Shown here: positions 1 through 12,395 of the stretch, one piece after another | Numbering within the stretch: the stretch's first letter is position 1 | Layout of the letters: each line of letters begins with the position of its first letter | NCBI GenBank assembly: GCA_963082975.1 | Contig: OY720350.1 | Location: forward strand, 5,060,597-5,124,596 | DNA from: Labia minor | Lineage: Eukaryota; Arthropoda; Insecta; Dermaptera; Spongiphoridae | Reading direction: 5' to 3' | Length of the DNA stretch: 64,000 bases | The notes under the pieces: generated by a model | The model's input: the letters and a program-made list of their open reading frames with translations, nothing else | The model's database searches: none | What the model was told of the DNA's origin: nothing | Translations under genes and position numbers: made by a program

Positions 1-160
1 GAACGTTTTTTTTTAAAACAATTATAGGGAAAAATACTACTTTTGTAATTAATAGGGATAAAATTATCTTTAATATATCATTTTATTCATTTTCTGATTC
101 TAAAGCCAAATAAATTCATATTTCACCGATTTCTTAAATATTTGCATTGATTTCATAGAG

Positions 161-170
161 AGAACGTTCT
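161..170. other. Type-A head palindrome agaacgttct (representative)
   Basis: Perfect 10-bp inverted repeat at the start of standard A monomers, repeated once per 161 bp over much of the array. It matches nGAAnnTTCn, the head-to-head two-unit core of a heat-shock element. No third in-phase GAA/TTC unit adjoins it, so it falls short of the usual three-unit element. It is broken in variants gaacgttttt, gaacgtactt, aaacgttc, gaaggttc and gaacattc, and replaced in B and C. The palindrome is certain; protein binding is not known. Confidence 0.9.
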
Positions 171-322
171 TTTTTAAAACAATTATAGGGAAAAATCCTA
201 CTTTTGTAATTAATAGGGATAAAATTATCTTTAATATATCATTTTATTCATTTTCTGATTCTAAAGCCAAATAAATTCATATTTCACCGATTTCTTAAAT
301 ATTTTCATTGATTTCATAGAGA
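162..322 (+). repeat. Type A monomer (representative)
   Basis: Representative of the commonest unit, 161 bp. It opens with gaacgttcttttttaaaac, continues through attatagggaaaaat, ttttgtaattaataggg, taaagccaaataaattc and tttcaccgatttcttaaat, and ends tgatttcatagaga. It has two CpG sites (aaCGtt, acCGat). A monomers make up all of 1-23510 and most of the rest. Recurrent variants include heads gaacgttttt, gaacgtactt, aaacgttc, atacgttc and gaaggttc, mid variant gtcattttattc, and tail variants gcattg, ttcattg and gccttg. This copy carries a private change (aatcctac for aatactac). Confidence 0.95.
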
Positions 323-483
323 GAACGTTCTTTTTTAAAACAATTATAGGGAAAAATACTACTTTTGTAATTAATAGGGATAAAATTATCTTTAATATAT
401 CATTTTATTCATTTTCTGATTCTAAAGCCAAATAAATTCATATTTCACCGATTTCTTAAATATTTTCATTGATTTCATAGAGA

Positions 484-2254
484 GAACGTTCTTTTTTAAA
501 ACAATTATAGGGAAAAATACTACTTTTGTAATTAATAGGGATAAAATTATCTTTAATATGTCATTTTATTCTTTTTCAGATTCTAAAGCCAAATAAATTC
601 ATATTTCACCGATTTCTTAAATATTTGCATTGATTTCATAGAGAGAACGTTCTTTTTTAAAACAATTATAGGGAAAAATACTACTTTTGTAATTAATAGG
701 GATAAAATTATCTTTAATATATCATTTTATTCTTTTTCAGATTCTAAAGCCAAATAAATTCATATTTCACCGATTTCTTAAATATTTGCATTGATTTCAT
801 AGAGAGAACGTTCTTTTTTAAAACAATTATGGGGAAAAATACTACTTTTGTAATTAATAGGGATAAAATTATCTTTAATATGTCATTTTATTCTTTTTCA
901 GATTCTAAAGCCAAATAAATTCATATTTCACCGATTTCTTAAATATTTGCATTGATTTCATAGAGAGAACGTACTTTTTTAAAACAATTATAGATAAAAA
1001 TTCTACTTTTGTAATTAATAGGGATAAAATTATCTTTAATATATCATTTTATTCTTTTTCAGATTCTAAAGCCAAATAAATTCATATTTCACCGATTTCT
1101 TAAATATTTGCATTGATTTCATAGAGAGAACGTTCTTTTTTAAAACAATTATAGGGAAAAATACTACTTTTGTAATTAATAGGGATAAAATTATCTTTAA
1201 TATATCATTTTATTCTTTTTCAGATTCTAAAGCCAAATAAATTCATATTTCACCGATTTCTTAAATATTTTCATTGATTTCATAGAGAGAACGTTCTTTT
1301 TTAAAACAATTATAGGGAAAAATACTACTTTTGTAATTAATAGGGATAAAATTATCTTTAATATATCAGTTTATTCATTTTCAGATTTTAAAGCCAAATA
1401 AATTTATATTTCACCGATTTCTTAAATATTTGCATTGATTTCATAGAGAGAACGTTTTTTTTTAAAACAATTATAGGGAAAAATACTACTTTTGTAATTA
1501 ATAGGGATAAAATTATCTTTAATATATCATTTTATTCATTTTCTGATTCTAAAGCCAAATAAATTCATATTTCACCGATTTCTTAAATATTTGCATTGAT
1601 TTCATAGAGAGAACGTTCTTTTTTAAAACAATTATAGGGAAAAATACTACTTTTGTAATTAATAGGGATAAAATTATCTTTAATATATCATTTTATTCAT
1701 TTTCTGATTCTAAAGCCAAATAAATTCATATTTCACCGATTTCTTAAATATTTTCATTGATTTCATTGAGAGAACGTTCTTTTTTAAAACAATTATAGGG
1801 AAAAATACTACTTTTGTAATTAATATGGATAAAATTATCTTTAATATGTCATTTTATTCTTTTTCAGATTCTAAAGCCAAATAAATTCATATTTCACCGA
1901 TTTCTTAAATATTTGCATTGATTTCATAGAGAGAACGTTCTTTTTTAAAACAATTATAGGGAAAAATACTACTTTTGTAATTAATAGGGATAAAATTATC
2001 TTTAATATATCATTTTATTCTTTTTCAGATTCTAAAGCCAAATAAATACATATTTCACCGATTTCTTAAATATTTGCATTGATTTCATAGAGAGAACGTT
2101 CTTTTTTAAAACAATTATGGGGAAAAATACTACTTTTGTAATTAATAGGGATAAAATTATCTTTAATATGTCATTTTATTCTTTTTCAGATTCTAAAGCC
2201 AAATAAATTCATATTTCAACGATTTCTTAAATATTTTCATTGATTTCATAGAGA
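484..2254 (+). repeat. 11-monomer tandem duplication, copy 1 (1771 bp)
   Basis: Eleven A monomers whose diagnostic variants recur in order at +1771: attatgggg with atatgtcat (806), gaacgtactt with tatagataaaaattc (967), atatatcagtttattc with aaatttatatt (1289), the gaacgttttt head (1450), cattgagag (about 1766), aatatggat (about 1822), aaatacat (about 2045) and atttcaacg (about 2213). Two differences from copy 2 were noticed: ttattca versus ttaatca in the eighth monomer, and the tail of the last monomer (ttcattg here, gcattg in copy 2). Confidence 0.9.
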
Positions 2255-4025
2255 GAACGTTCTTTTTTAAAACAATTATAGGGAAAAATACTACTTTTGT
2301 AATTAATAGGGATAAAATTATCTTTAATATGTCATTTTATTCTTTTTCAGATTCTAAAGCCAAATAAATTCATATTTCACCGATTTCTTAAATATTTGCA
2401 TTGATTTCATAGAGAGAACGTTCTTTTTTAAAACAATTATAGGGAAAAATACTACTTTTGTAATTAATAGGGATAAAATTATCTTTAATATATCATTTTA
2501 TTCTTTTTCAGATTCTAAAGCCAAATAAATTCATATTTCACCGATTTCTTAAATATTTGCATTGATTTCATAGAGAGAACGTTCTTTTTTAAAACAATTA
2601 TGGGGAAAAATACTACTTTTGTAATTAATAGGGATAAAATTATCTTTAATATGTCATTTTATTCTTTTTCAGATTCTAAAGCCAAATAAATTCATATTTC
2701 ACCGATTTCTTAAATATTTGCATTGATTTCATAGAGAGAACGTACTTTTTTAAAACAATTATAGATAAAAATTCTACTTTTGTAATTAATAGGGATAAAA
2801 TTATCTTTAATATATCATTTTATTCTTTTTCAGATTCTAAAGCCAAATAAATTCATATTTCACCGATTTCTTAAATATTTGCATTGATTTCATAGAGAGA
2901 ACGTTCTTTTTTAAAACAATTATAGGGAAAAATACTACTTTTGTAATTAATAGGGATAAAATTATCTTTAATATATCATTTTATTCTTTTTCAGATTCTA
3001 AAGCCAAATAAATTCATATTTCACCGATTTCTTAAATATTTTCATTGATTTCATAGAGAGAACGTTCTTTTTTAAAACAATTATAGGGAAAAATACTACT
3101 TTTGTAATTAATAGGGATAAAATTATCTTTAATATATCAGTTTATTCATTTTCAGATTTTAAAGCCAAATAAATTTATATTTCACCGATTTCTTAAATAT
3201 TTGCATTGATTTCATAGAGAGAACGTTTTTTTTTAAAACAATTATAGGGAAAAATACTACTTTTGTAATTAATAGGGATAAAATTATCTTTAATATATCA
3301 TTTTATTCATTTTCTGATTCTAAAGCCAAATAAATTCATATTTCACCGATTTCTTAAATATTTGCATTGATTTCATAGAGAGAACGTTCTTTTTTAAAAC
3401 AATTATAGGGAAAAATACTACTTTTGTAATTAATAGGGATAAAATTATCTTTAATATATCATTTTAATCATTTTCTGATTCTAAAGCCAAATAAATTCAT
3501 ATTTCACCGATTTCTTAAATATTTTCATTGATTTCATTGAGAGAACGTTCTTTTTTAAAACAATTATAGGGAAAAATACTACTTTTGTAATTAATATGGA
3601 TAAAATTATCTTTAATATGTCATTTTATTCTTTTTCAGATTCTAAAGCCAAATAAATTCATATTTCACCGATTTCTTAAATATTTGCATTGATTTCATAG
3701 AGAGAACGTTCTTTTTTAAAACAATTATAGGGAAAAATACTACTTTTGTAATTAATAGGGATAAAATTATCTTTAATATATCATTTTATTCTTTTTCAGA
3801 TTCTAAAGCCAAATAAATACATATTTCACCGATTTCTTAAATATTTGCATTGATTTCATAGAGAGAACGTTCTTTTTTAAAACAATTATGGGGAAAAATA
3901 CTACTTTTGTAATTAATAGGGATAAAATTATCTTTAATATGTCATTTTATTCTTTTTCAGATTCTAAAGCCAAATAAATTCATATTTCAACGATTTCTTA
4001 AATATTTGCATTGATTTCATAGAGA
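2255..4025 (+). repeat. 11-monomer tandem duplication, copy 2 (1771 bp)
   Basis: Adjacent second copy of 484-2254, same marker order. Its later part (from 2899) was then copied again in the 16-monomer duplication, since the ttaatca change that marks this copy at about 3465 is also at about 6041, while copy 1 has ttattca. This orders the events: the 1771-bp duplication is older than the 2576-bp one. Confidence 0.88.
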
Positions 4026-5474
4026 GAACGTTCTTTTTTAAAACAATTATAGGGAAAAATACTACTTTTGTAATTAATAGGGATAAAATTATCTTTAATA
4101 TATCATTTTATTCTTTTTCAGATTCTAAAGCCAAATAAATTCATATTTCACCGATTTCTTAAATATTTGCATTGATTTCATAGAGAGAACGTTCTTTTTT
4201 AAAACAATTATGGGGAAAAATACTACTTTTGTAATTAATAGGGATAAAATTATCTTTAATATATCATTTTATTCTTTTTCAGATTCTAAAGCCAAATAAA
4301 TTCATATTTCACCGATTTCTTAAATATTTGCATTGATTTCATAGAGAGAACGTTCTTTTTTAAAACAATTATAGGGAAAAATACTACTTTTGTAATTAAT
4401 AGGGATAAAATTATCTTTAATATATTTTTTTATTCATTTTCTGATTCTAAAGCCAAATAAATTCATATTTCACCGATTTCTAAAATATTTTCATTGATTT
4501 CATAGAGAGAACGTTCTTTTTTAAAACAATTATGGGGAAAAATACTACTTTTGTAATTAATAGGGATAAAATTATCTTTAATATATCATTTTATTCATTT
4601 TCTGATTCTAAAGCCAAATAAATTCATATTTCACCGATTTCTTAAATATTTGCATTGATTTCATAGAGAGAACGTTCTTTTTTAAAACAATTATAGGGAA
4701 AAATACTACTTTTGTAATTAATAGGGATAAAATTATCTTTAATATATCATTTTATTCATTTTCTGATTCTAAAGCCAAATAAATTCATATTTCACCGATT
4801 TCTTAAATATTTGCATTGATTTCATAGAGAGAACGTTCTTTTTTAAAACAATTATAGGGAAAAATACTACTTTTGTAATTAATAGGGATAAAATTATCTT
4901 TAATATATCATTTTATTCTTTTTCAGATTCTAAAGCCAAATAAATTCATATTTCACCGATTTCTTAAATATTTGCATTGATTTCATAGAGAGAACGTTCT
5001 TTTTTAAAACAATTATAGGGAAAAATACTACTTTTGTACTTAATAGGGATAAAATTATCTTTAATATATCATTTTATTCATTTTCTGATTCTAAAGCCAA
5101 ATAAATTCATATTTCACCGATTTCTTAAATATTTGCATTGATTTCATAGAGAATACGTTCTTTTTTAAAACAATTATAGGGAAAAATACTACTTTTGTAC
5201 TTAATAGGGATAAAATTATCTTTAATATATCATTTTATTCATTTTCTGATTCTAAAGCCAAATAAATTCATATTTCACCGATTTCTTAAATATTTGCATT
5301 GATTTCATAGAGAGAACGTTCTTTTTTAAAACAATTATAGGTAAAAATTCTAGTTTTGTAATTAATAGGGATAAAATTATCTTTAATATATCATTTTATT
5401 CATTTTCTGATTCTAAAGCCAAATAAATTCATATTTCACCGATTTCTTAAATATTTGCATTGATTTCATAGAGA
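2899..5474 (+). repeat. 16-monomer tandem duplication, copy 1 (2576 bp)
   Basis: Sixteen monomers repeated exactly at 5475-8050. All markers compared agree: atatatcagtttattc (second monomer), gaacgttttt (third), ttaatca and cattgag (fourth), aatatggat (fifth), aaatacat (sixth), atgggg with caacgat (seventh), tatattttttt with ttctaaaatatt (tenth), gtacttaatag (fourteenth and fifteenth), the atacgttc head (fifteenth) and taggtaaaaattctag (sixteenth). The preceding monomer, 2738, does not match 5314, which fixes the left boundary within one monomer. Confidence 0.92.
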
Positions 5475-8050
5475 GAACGTTCTTTTTTAAAACAATTATA
5501 GGGAAAAATACTACTTTTGTAATTAATAGGGATAAAATTATCTTTAATATATCATTTTATTCTTTTTCAGATTCTAAAGCCAAATAAATTCATATTTCAC
5601 CGATTTCTTAAATATTTTCATTGATTTCATAGAGAGAACGTTCTTTTTTAAAACAATTATAGGGAAAAATACTACTTTTGTAATTAATAGGGATAAAATT
5701 ATCTTTAATATATCAGTTTATTCATTTTCAGATTTTAAAGCCAAATAAATTTATATTTCACCGATTTCTTAAATATTTGCATTGATTTCATAGAGAGAAC
5801 GTTTTTTTTTAAAACAATTATAGGGAAAAATACTACTTTTGTAATTAATAGGGATAAAATTATCTTTAATATATCATTTTATTCATTTTCTGATTCTAAA
5901 GCCAAATAAATTCATATTTCACCGATTTCTTAAATATTTGCATTGATTTCATAGAGAGAACGTTCTTTTTTAAAACAATTATAGGGAAAAATACTACTTT
6001 TGTAATTAATAGGGATAAAATTATCTTTAATATATCATTTTAATCATTTTCTGATTCTAAAGCCAAATAAATTCATATTTCACCGATTTCTTAAATATTT
6101 TCATTGATTTCATTGAGAGAACGTTCTTTTTTAAAACAATTATAGGGAAAAATACTACTTTTGTAATTAATATGGATAAAATTATCTTTAATATGTCATT
6201 TTATTCTTTTTCAGATTCTAAAGCCAAATAAATTCATATTTCACCGATTTCTTAAATATTTGCATTGATTTCATAGAGAGAACGTTCTTTTTTAAAACAA
6301 TTATAGGGAAAAATACTACTTTTGTAATTAATAGGGATAAAATTATCTTTAATATATCATTTTATTCTTTTTCAGATTCTAAAGCCAAATAAATACATAT
6401 TTCACCGATTTCTTAAATATTTGCATTGATTTCATAGAGAGAACGTTCTTTTTTAAAACAATTATGGGGAAAAATACTACTTTTGTAATTAATAGGGATA
6501 AAATTATCTTTAATATGTCATTTTATTCTTTTTCAGATTCTAAAGCCAAATAAATTCATATTTCAACGATTTCTTAAATATTTGCATTGATTTCATAGAG
6601 AGAACGTTCTTTTTTAAAACAATTATAGGGAAAAATACTACTTTTGTAATTAATAGGGATAAAATTATCTTTAATATATCATTTTATTCTTTTTCAGATT
6701 CTAAAGCCAAATAAATTCATATTTCACCGATTTCTTAAATATTTGCATTGATTTCATAGAGAGAACGTTCTTTTTTAAAACAATTATGGGGAAAAATACT
6801 ACTTTTGTAATTAATAGGGATAAAATTATCTTTAATATATCATTTTATTCTTTTTCAGATTCTAAAGCCAAATAAATTCATATTTCACCGATTTCTTAAA
6901 TATTTGCATTGATTTCATAGAGAGAACGTTCTTTTTTAAAACAATTATAGGGAAAAATACTACTTTTGTAATTAATAGGGATAAAATTATCTTTAATATA
7001 TTTTTTTATTCATTTTCTGATTCTAAAGCCAAATAAATTCATATTTCACCGATTTCTAAAATATTTTCATTGATTTCATAGAGAGAACGTTCTTTTTTAA
7101 AACAATTATGGGGAAAAATACTACTTTTGTAATTAATAGGGATAAAATTATCTTTAATATATCATTTTATTCATTTTCTGATTCTAAAGCCAAATAAATT
7201 CATATTTCACCGATTTCTTAAATATTTGCATTGATTTCATAGAGAGAACGTTCTTTTTTAAAACAATTATAGGGAAAAATACTACTTTTGTAATTAATAG
7301 GGATAAAATTATCTTTAATATATCATTTTATTCATTTTCTGATTCTAAAGCCAAATAAATTCATATTTCACCGATTTCTTAAATATTTGCATTGATTTCA
7401 TAGAGAGAACGTTCTTTTTTAAAACAATTATAGGGAAAAATACTACTTTTGTAATTAATAGGGATAAAATTATCTTTAATATATCATTTTATTCTTTTTC
7501 AGATTCTAAAGCCAAATAAATTCATATTTCACCGATTTCTTAAATATTTGCATTGATTTCATAGAGAGAACGTTCTTTTTTAAAACAATTATAGGGAAAA
7601 ATACTACTTTTGTACTTAATAGGGATAAAATTATCTTTAATATATCATTTTATTCATTTTCTGATTCTAAAGCCAAATAAATTCATATTTCACCGATTTC
7701 TTAAATATTTGCATTGATTTCATAGAGAATACGTTCTTTTTTAAAACAATTATAGGGAAAAATACTACTTTTGTACTTAATAGGGATAAAATTATCTTTA
7801 ATATATCATTTTATTCATTTTCTGATTCTAAAGCCAAATAAATTCATATTTCACCGATTTCTTAAATATTTGCATTGATTTCATAGAGAGAACGTTCTTT
7901 TTTAAAACAATTATAGGTAAAAATTCTAGTTTTGTAATTAATAGGGATAAAATTATCTTTAATATATCATTTTATTCATTTTCTGATTCTAAAGCCAAAT
8001 AAATTCATATTTCACCGATTTCTTAAATATTTGCATTGATTTCATAGAGA
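5475..8050 (+). repeat. 16-monomer tandem duplication, copy 2 (2576 bp)
   Basis: Identical to 2899-5474 at every variant site I compared and of identical length. The right boundary is set by the next monomer (8051), which has cattttctg where 5475 has ctttttcag. With no visible difference over 2.5 kb of otherwise variable satellite, this is very recent or an assembly duplication. Confidence 0.92.
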
Positions 8051-9660
8051 GAACGTTCTTTTTTAAAACAATTATAGGGAAAAATACTACTTTTGTAATT
8101 AATAGGGATAAAATTATCTTTAATATATCATTTTATTCATTTTCTGATTCTAAAGCCAAATAAATTCATATTTCACCGATTTCTTAAATATTTGCATTGA
8201 TTTCATAGAGAGAACGTTCTTTTTTAAAACAATTATAGGGAAAAATACTACTTTTGTACTTAATAGGGATAAAATTATCTTTAATATATCATTTTATTCA
8301 TTTTCTGATTCTAAAGCCAAATAAATTCATATTTCACCGATTTCTTAAATATTTGCATTGATTTCATAGAGAGAACGTTCTTTTTTAAAACAATTATAGG
8401 TAAAAATTCTAGTTTTGTAATTAATAGGGATAAAATTATCTTTAATATATCATTTTATTCATTTTCTGATTCTAAAGCCAAATAAATTCATATTTCACCG
8501 ATTTCTTAAATATTTTCATTGATTTCATAGAGAGAACGTTCTTTTTTAAAACAATTATAGGGAAAAATACTACTTTTATAATTAATAGGGATAAAATTAT
8601 CTTTAATATATTTTTTTATTCATTTTCTGATTCTAAATCCAAATAAATTCATATTTCACCGATTTCTTAAATATTTGCATTGATTTCATAGAGAGAACGT
8701 TTTTTTTTAAAACAATTATAGGGAAAAATACATCTTTTGTAATTAATAGGGATAAAATTATCTTTAATATATCATTTTAATCATTTTCTGATTCTAAAGC
8801 CAAATAAATTCATATTTCACCGATTTCTTAAATATTTGCATTGATTTCATAGAGAGAACGTTCTTTTTTAAAACAATTATAGGGAAAAATACTACTTTTG
8901 TAATTAATAGGGATAAAATTATCTTTAATATATCATTTTATTCTTTTTCAGATTCTAAAGCCAAATAAATTCATATTTCACCGATTTCTTAAATATTTGC
9001 ATTGATTTCATAGAGAATACGTTCTTTTTTAAAACAATTATAGGGAAAAATACTACTTTTGTACTTAATAGGGATAAAATTATCTTTAATATATCATTTT
9101 ATTCATTTTCTGATTCTAAAGCCAAATAAATTCATATTTCACCGATTTCTTAAATATTTGCATTGATTTCATAGAGAGAACGTTCTTTTTTAAAACAATT
9201 ATAGGGAAAAATACTACTTTTGTAATTAATAGGGATAAAATTATCTTTAATATATGATTTTATTCATTTTCTGATTCTAAAGCCAAATAAATTCATATTT
9301 CACCGATTTCTTAAATATTTGCATTGATTTCATAGAGAATACGTTCTTTTTTAAAACAATTATAGGGAAAAATACTACTTTTGTACTTAATAGGGATAAA
9401 ATTATCTTTAATATATCATTTTATTCATTTTCTGATTCTAAAGCCAAATAAATTCATATTTCACCGATTTCTTAAATATTTGCATTGATTTCATAGAGAA
9501 TACGTTCTTTTTTAAAACAATTATAGGGAAAAATACTAGTTTTGTACTTAATAGGGATAAAATTATCTTTAATATATCATTTTATTCATTTTCTGATTCT
9601 AAAGCCAAATAAATTCATATTTCACCGATTTCTTAAATATTTGCATTGATTTCATAGAGA
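8051..9660 (+). repeat. Ten A monomers with gtactt and atacgttc variants
   Basis: Mostly ctg-subtype monomers. 8212 (gtacttaat) and 8373 (taggtaaaaattctag) repeat the end of the preceding duplication unit without the atacgttc-headed monomer between them. Monomers 9017, 9339 and 9500 have the head atacgttc with gtacttaat, and 9500 adds actagtttt. Others carry private changes: ctttataatt (8534), acatctttt (8695) and atatgatttt (9178). No clean long HOR was found here. Confidence 0.8.
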
Positions 9661-10626
9661 GAACGTTCTTTTTTAAAACAATTATAGGGAAAAATACTAC
9701 TTTTGTAATTAATAGGGATAAAATTATCTTTAATATATCATTTTATTCATTTTCTGATTCTAAAGCCAAATAAATTCATATTTCACCGATTTCTAAAATA
9801 TTTTCATTGATTTCATAGAGAGAACGTTCTTTTTTAAAACAATTATGGGGAAAAATACTACTTTTGTAATTAATAGGGATAAAATTATCTTTAATATATC
9901 ATTTTATTCTTTTTCAGATTCTAAAGCCAAATAAATTCATATTTCACCGATTTCTTAAATATTTGCATTGATTTCATAGAGAGAACGTTTTTTTTTAAAA
10001 CAATTATAGGGAAAAATACTACTTTTGTAATTAATAGGGATAAAATTATCTTTAATATATCATTTTATTCTTTTTCAGATTCTAAAGCCAAAAAAATTCA
10101 TATTTCACCGATTTCTTAAATATTTGCATTGATTTCATAGAGAGAACGTTCTTTTTTAAAACAATTATAGGGAAAAATACTACTTTTGTAATTAATAGGG
10201 ATAAAATTATCTTTAATATATCATTTTATTCTTTTTCAGATTCTAAAGCCAAATAAATTCATATTTCACCGATTTCTTAAATATTTGCATTGATTTCATA
10301 GAGAGAACGTTCTTTTTTAAAACAATGATAGGGAAAAATATTACTTTTGTAATTAATAGGGATAAAATTATCTTTAATATGTCATTTTATTCTTTTTCAG
10401 ATTCTAAAGCCAAATAAATTCATATTTCACCGATTTCTTAAATATTTGCATTGATTTCATAGAGAGAACGTTTTTTTTTAAAACAATTATAGGGAAAAAT
10501 ACTACTTTTGTAATTAATAGGGATAAAATTATCTTTAATATATCATTTTATTCTTTTTCAGATTCTAAAGCCAAATAAATTCATATTTCACCGATTTCTT
10601 AAATATTTGCATTGATTTCATAGAGA
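9661..10626 (+). repeat. Transition block of six A monomers
   Basis: The array passes from mostly ctg-subtype monomers to the cag-dominated block. Private variants are ttctaaaatatt with ttcattg (9661), attatgggg (9822), gccaaaaaaattc (9983), and caatgatag with atattactt and atatgtcat (10305). The gaacgttttt head recurs at 9983 and 10466, 483 bp apart. No indels were seen. Confidence 0.78.
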
Positions 10627-11753
10627 GAACTTTCTTTTTTAAAACAATTATAGGGAAAAATACTACTTTTGTAATTAATAGGGATAAAATTATCTTTAAT
10701 ATATTTTTTTATTCATTTTCTGATTCTAAAGCCAAATAAATTCATATTTCACCGATTTCTTAAATATTTTCATTGATTTCATAGAGAGAACGTTCTTTTT
10801 TAAAACAATTATAGGGAAAAATACTACTTTTGTAATTAATAGGGATAAAATTATCTTTAATATATCATTTTATTCTTTTTCAGATTCTAAAGCCAAATAA
10901 ATTCATATTTCACCGATTTCTTAAATATTTGCATTGATTTCATAGAGAGAACGTTCTTTTTTAAAACAATTATAGGGAAAAATACTACTTTTGTAATTAA
11001 TAGGGATAAAATTATCTTTAATATATCATTTTATTCTTTTTCAGATTCTAAAGCCAAATAAATTCATATTTCACCGATTTCTTAAATATTTGCATTGATT
11101 TCATAGAGAGAACGTTCTTTTTTAAAACAATTATAGGGAAAAATACTACTTTTGTAATTAATAGGGATAAAATTATCTTTAATATATTTTTTTATTCATT
11201 TTCTGATTCTAAAGCCAAATAAATTCATATTTCACCGATTTCTTAAATATTTTCATTGATTTCATAGAGAGAACGTTCTTTTTTAAAACAATTATAGGGA
11301 AAAATACTACTTTTGTAATTAATAGGGATAAAATTATCTTTAATATATCATTTTATTCTTTTTCAGATTCTAAAGCCAAATAAATTCATATTTCACCGAT
11401 TTCTTAAATATTTGCATTGATTTCATAGAGAGAACGTTCTTTTTTAAAACAATTATAGGGAAAAATACTACTTTTGTAATTAATAGGGATAAAATTATCT
11501 TTAATATATCATTTTATTCTTTTTCAGATTCTAAAGCCAAATAAATTCATATTTCACCGATTTCTTAAATATTTGCATTGATTTCATAGAGAGAACGTTC
11601 TTTTTTAAAACAATTATAGGGAAAAATACTACTTTTGTAATTAATAGGGATAAAATTATCTTTAATATATTTTTTTATTCATTTTCTGATTCTAAAGCCA
11701 AATAAATTCATATTTCACCGATTTCTTAAATATTTGCATTGATTTCATAGAGA
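10627..11753 (+). repeat. 483-bp trimeric HOR in A monomers
   Basis: Order is [tatattttttt/ctg]-[tatcat/cag]-[tatcat/cag], with the ttt-type monomer at 10627, 11110 and 11593, exactly 483 bp apart. The first two ttt-type monomers end ttcattg and the third ends gcattg. The first has the odd head gaactttc. The third cycle is incomplete, running into an irregular stretch at 11915-12395. Confidence 0.85.
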
Positions 11754-11914
11754 GAACGTTCTTTTTTAAAACAATTATAGGGAAAAATACTACTTTTGTA
11801 ATTAATAGGGATAAAATTATCTTTAATATATCATTTTATTCTTTTTCAGATTCTAAAGCCAAATAAATTCATATTTCACCGATTTCTTAAATATTTGCAT
11901 TGATTTCATAGAGA

Positions 11915-12395
11915 GAACGTTCTTTTTTAAACAATTATAGGGAAAAATACTACTTTTGTAATTAATAGGGATAAAATTATCTTTAATATATTTTTTTTAT
12001 TCATTTTCTGATTCTAAAGCCAAATAAATTCATATTTCACCGATTTCTTAAATATTTGCATTGATTTCATAGAGAGAACGTTTTTTTTAAAACAATTATA
12101 GGGAAAAATACTACTTTTGTAATTAATAGGGATAAAATTATCTTTAATATATCATTTTATTCTTTTTCAGATTCTAAAGCCAAATAAATTCATATTTCAC
12201 CGATTTCTTAAATATTTGCATTGATTTCATAGAGAGAACGTTCTTTTTTAAAACAATTATAGGAAAAATACTACTTTTGTAATTAATAGGGATAAAATTA
12301 TCTTTAATATATTTTTTTATTCATTTTCTGATTCTAAAGCCAAATAAATTCATATTTCACCGATTTCTTAAATATTTGCATTGATTTCATAGAGA
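11915..12395 (+). other. Small cluster of one-base indels
   Basis: Three consecutive monomers carry one-base length changes in or beside homopolymers: tttaaacaatt and tatatttttttttatt in the first, gaacgttttttttaaaac in the second, taggaaaaatac in the third. The next monomer starts are 12236 and 12396, so both intervals are 160 bp. Before this point no net shift had built up in 11.9 kb. The pattern fits local consensus error, though real indels are possible. Confidence 0.75.

Larger units (their letters stand above)
1..483 (+). repeat. Three A monomers of the ctg subtype at the left edge
   Basis: Three full monomers with cattttctgattct. The first has the gaacgttttt head and resembles the units at 1450, 3221 and 5797; the second has the private aatcctac. 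They precede the 1771-bp duplication and are not part of it: 323-483 has atatatcat and ctg, whereas the unit one repeat on, at 2094, has atatgtcat, cag and atttcaacg. The array clearly continues beyond the left edge. Confidence 0.85.

Noticed and set aside
162-322. CENP-B box
   Set aside because: The ttcgaaagcc variant begins like one (TTCG) but lacks the CGGG end, and standard monomers lack even TTCG. No credible match on either strand.
162-322. Polyadenylation signals (AATAAA in ccaaataaattc, and in reverse in cattttattc) and TATA-like strings
   Set aside because: Expected by chance in 78% A+T sequence and repeated in every monomer; no promoter or transcript evidence goes with them.
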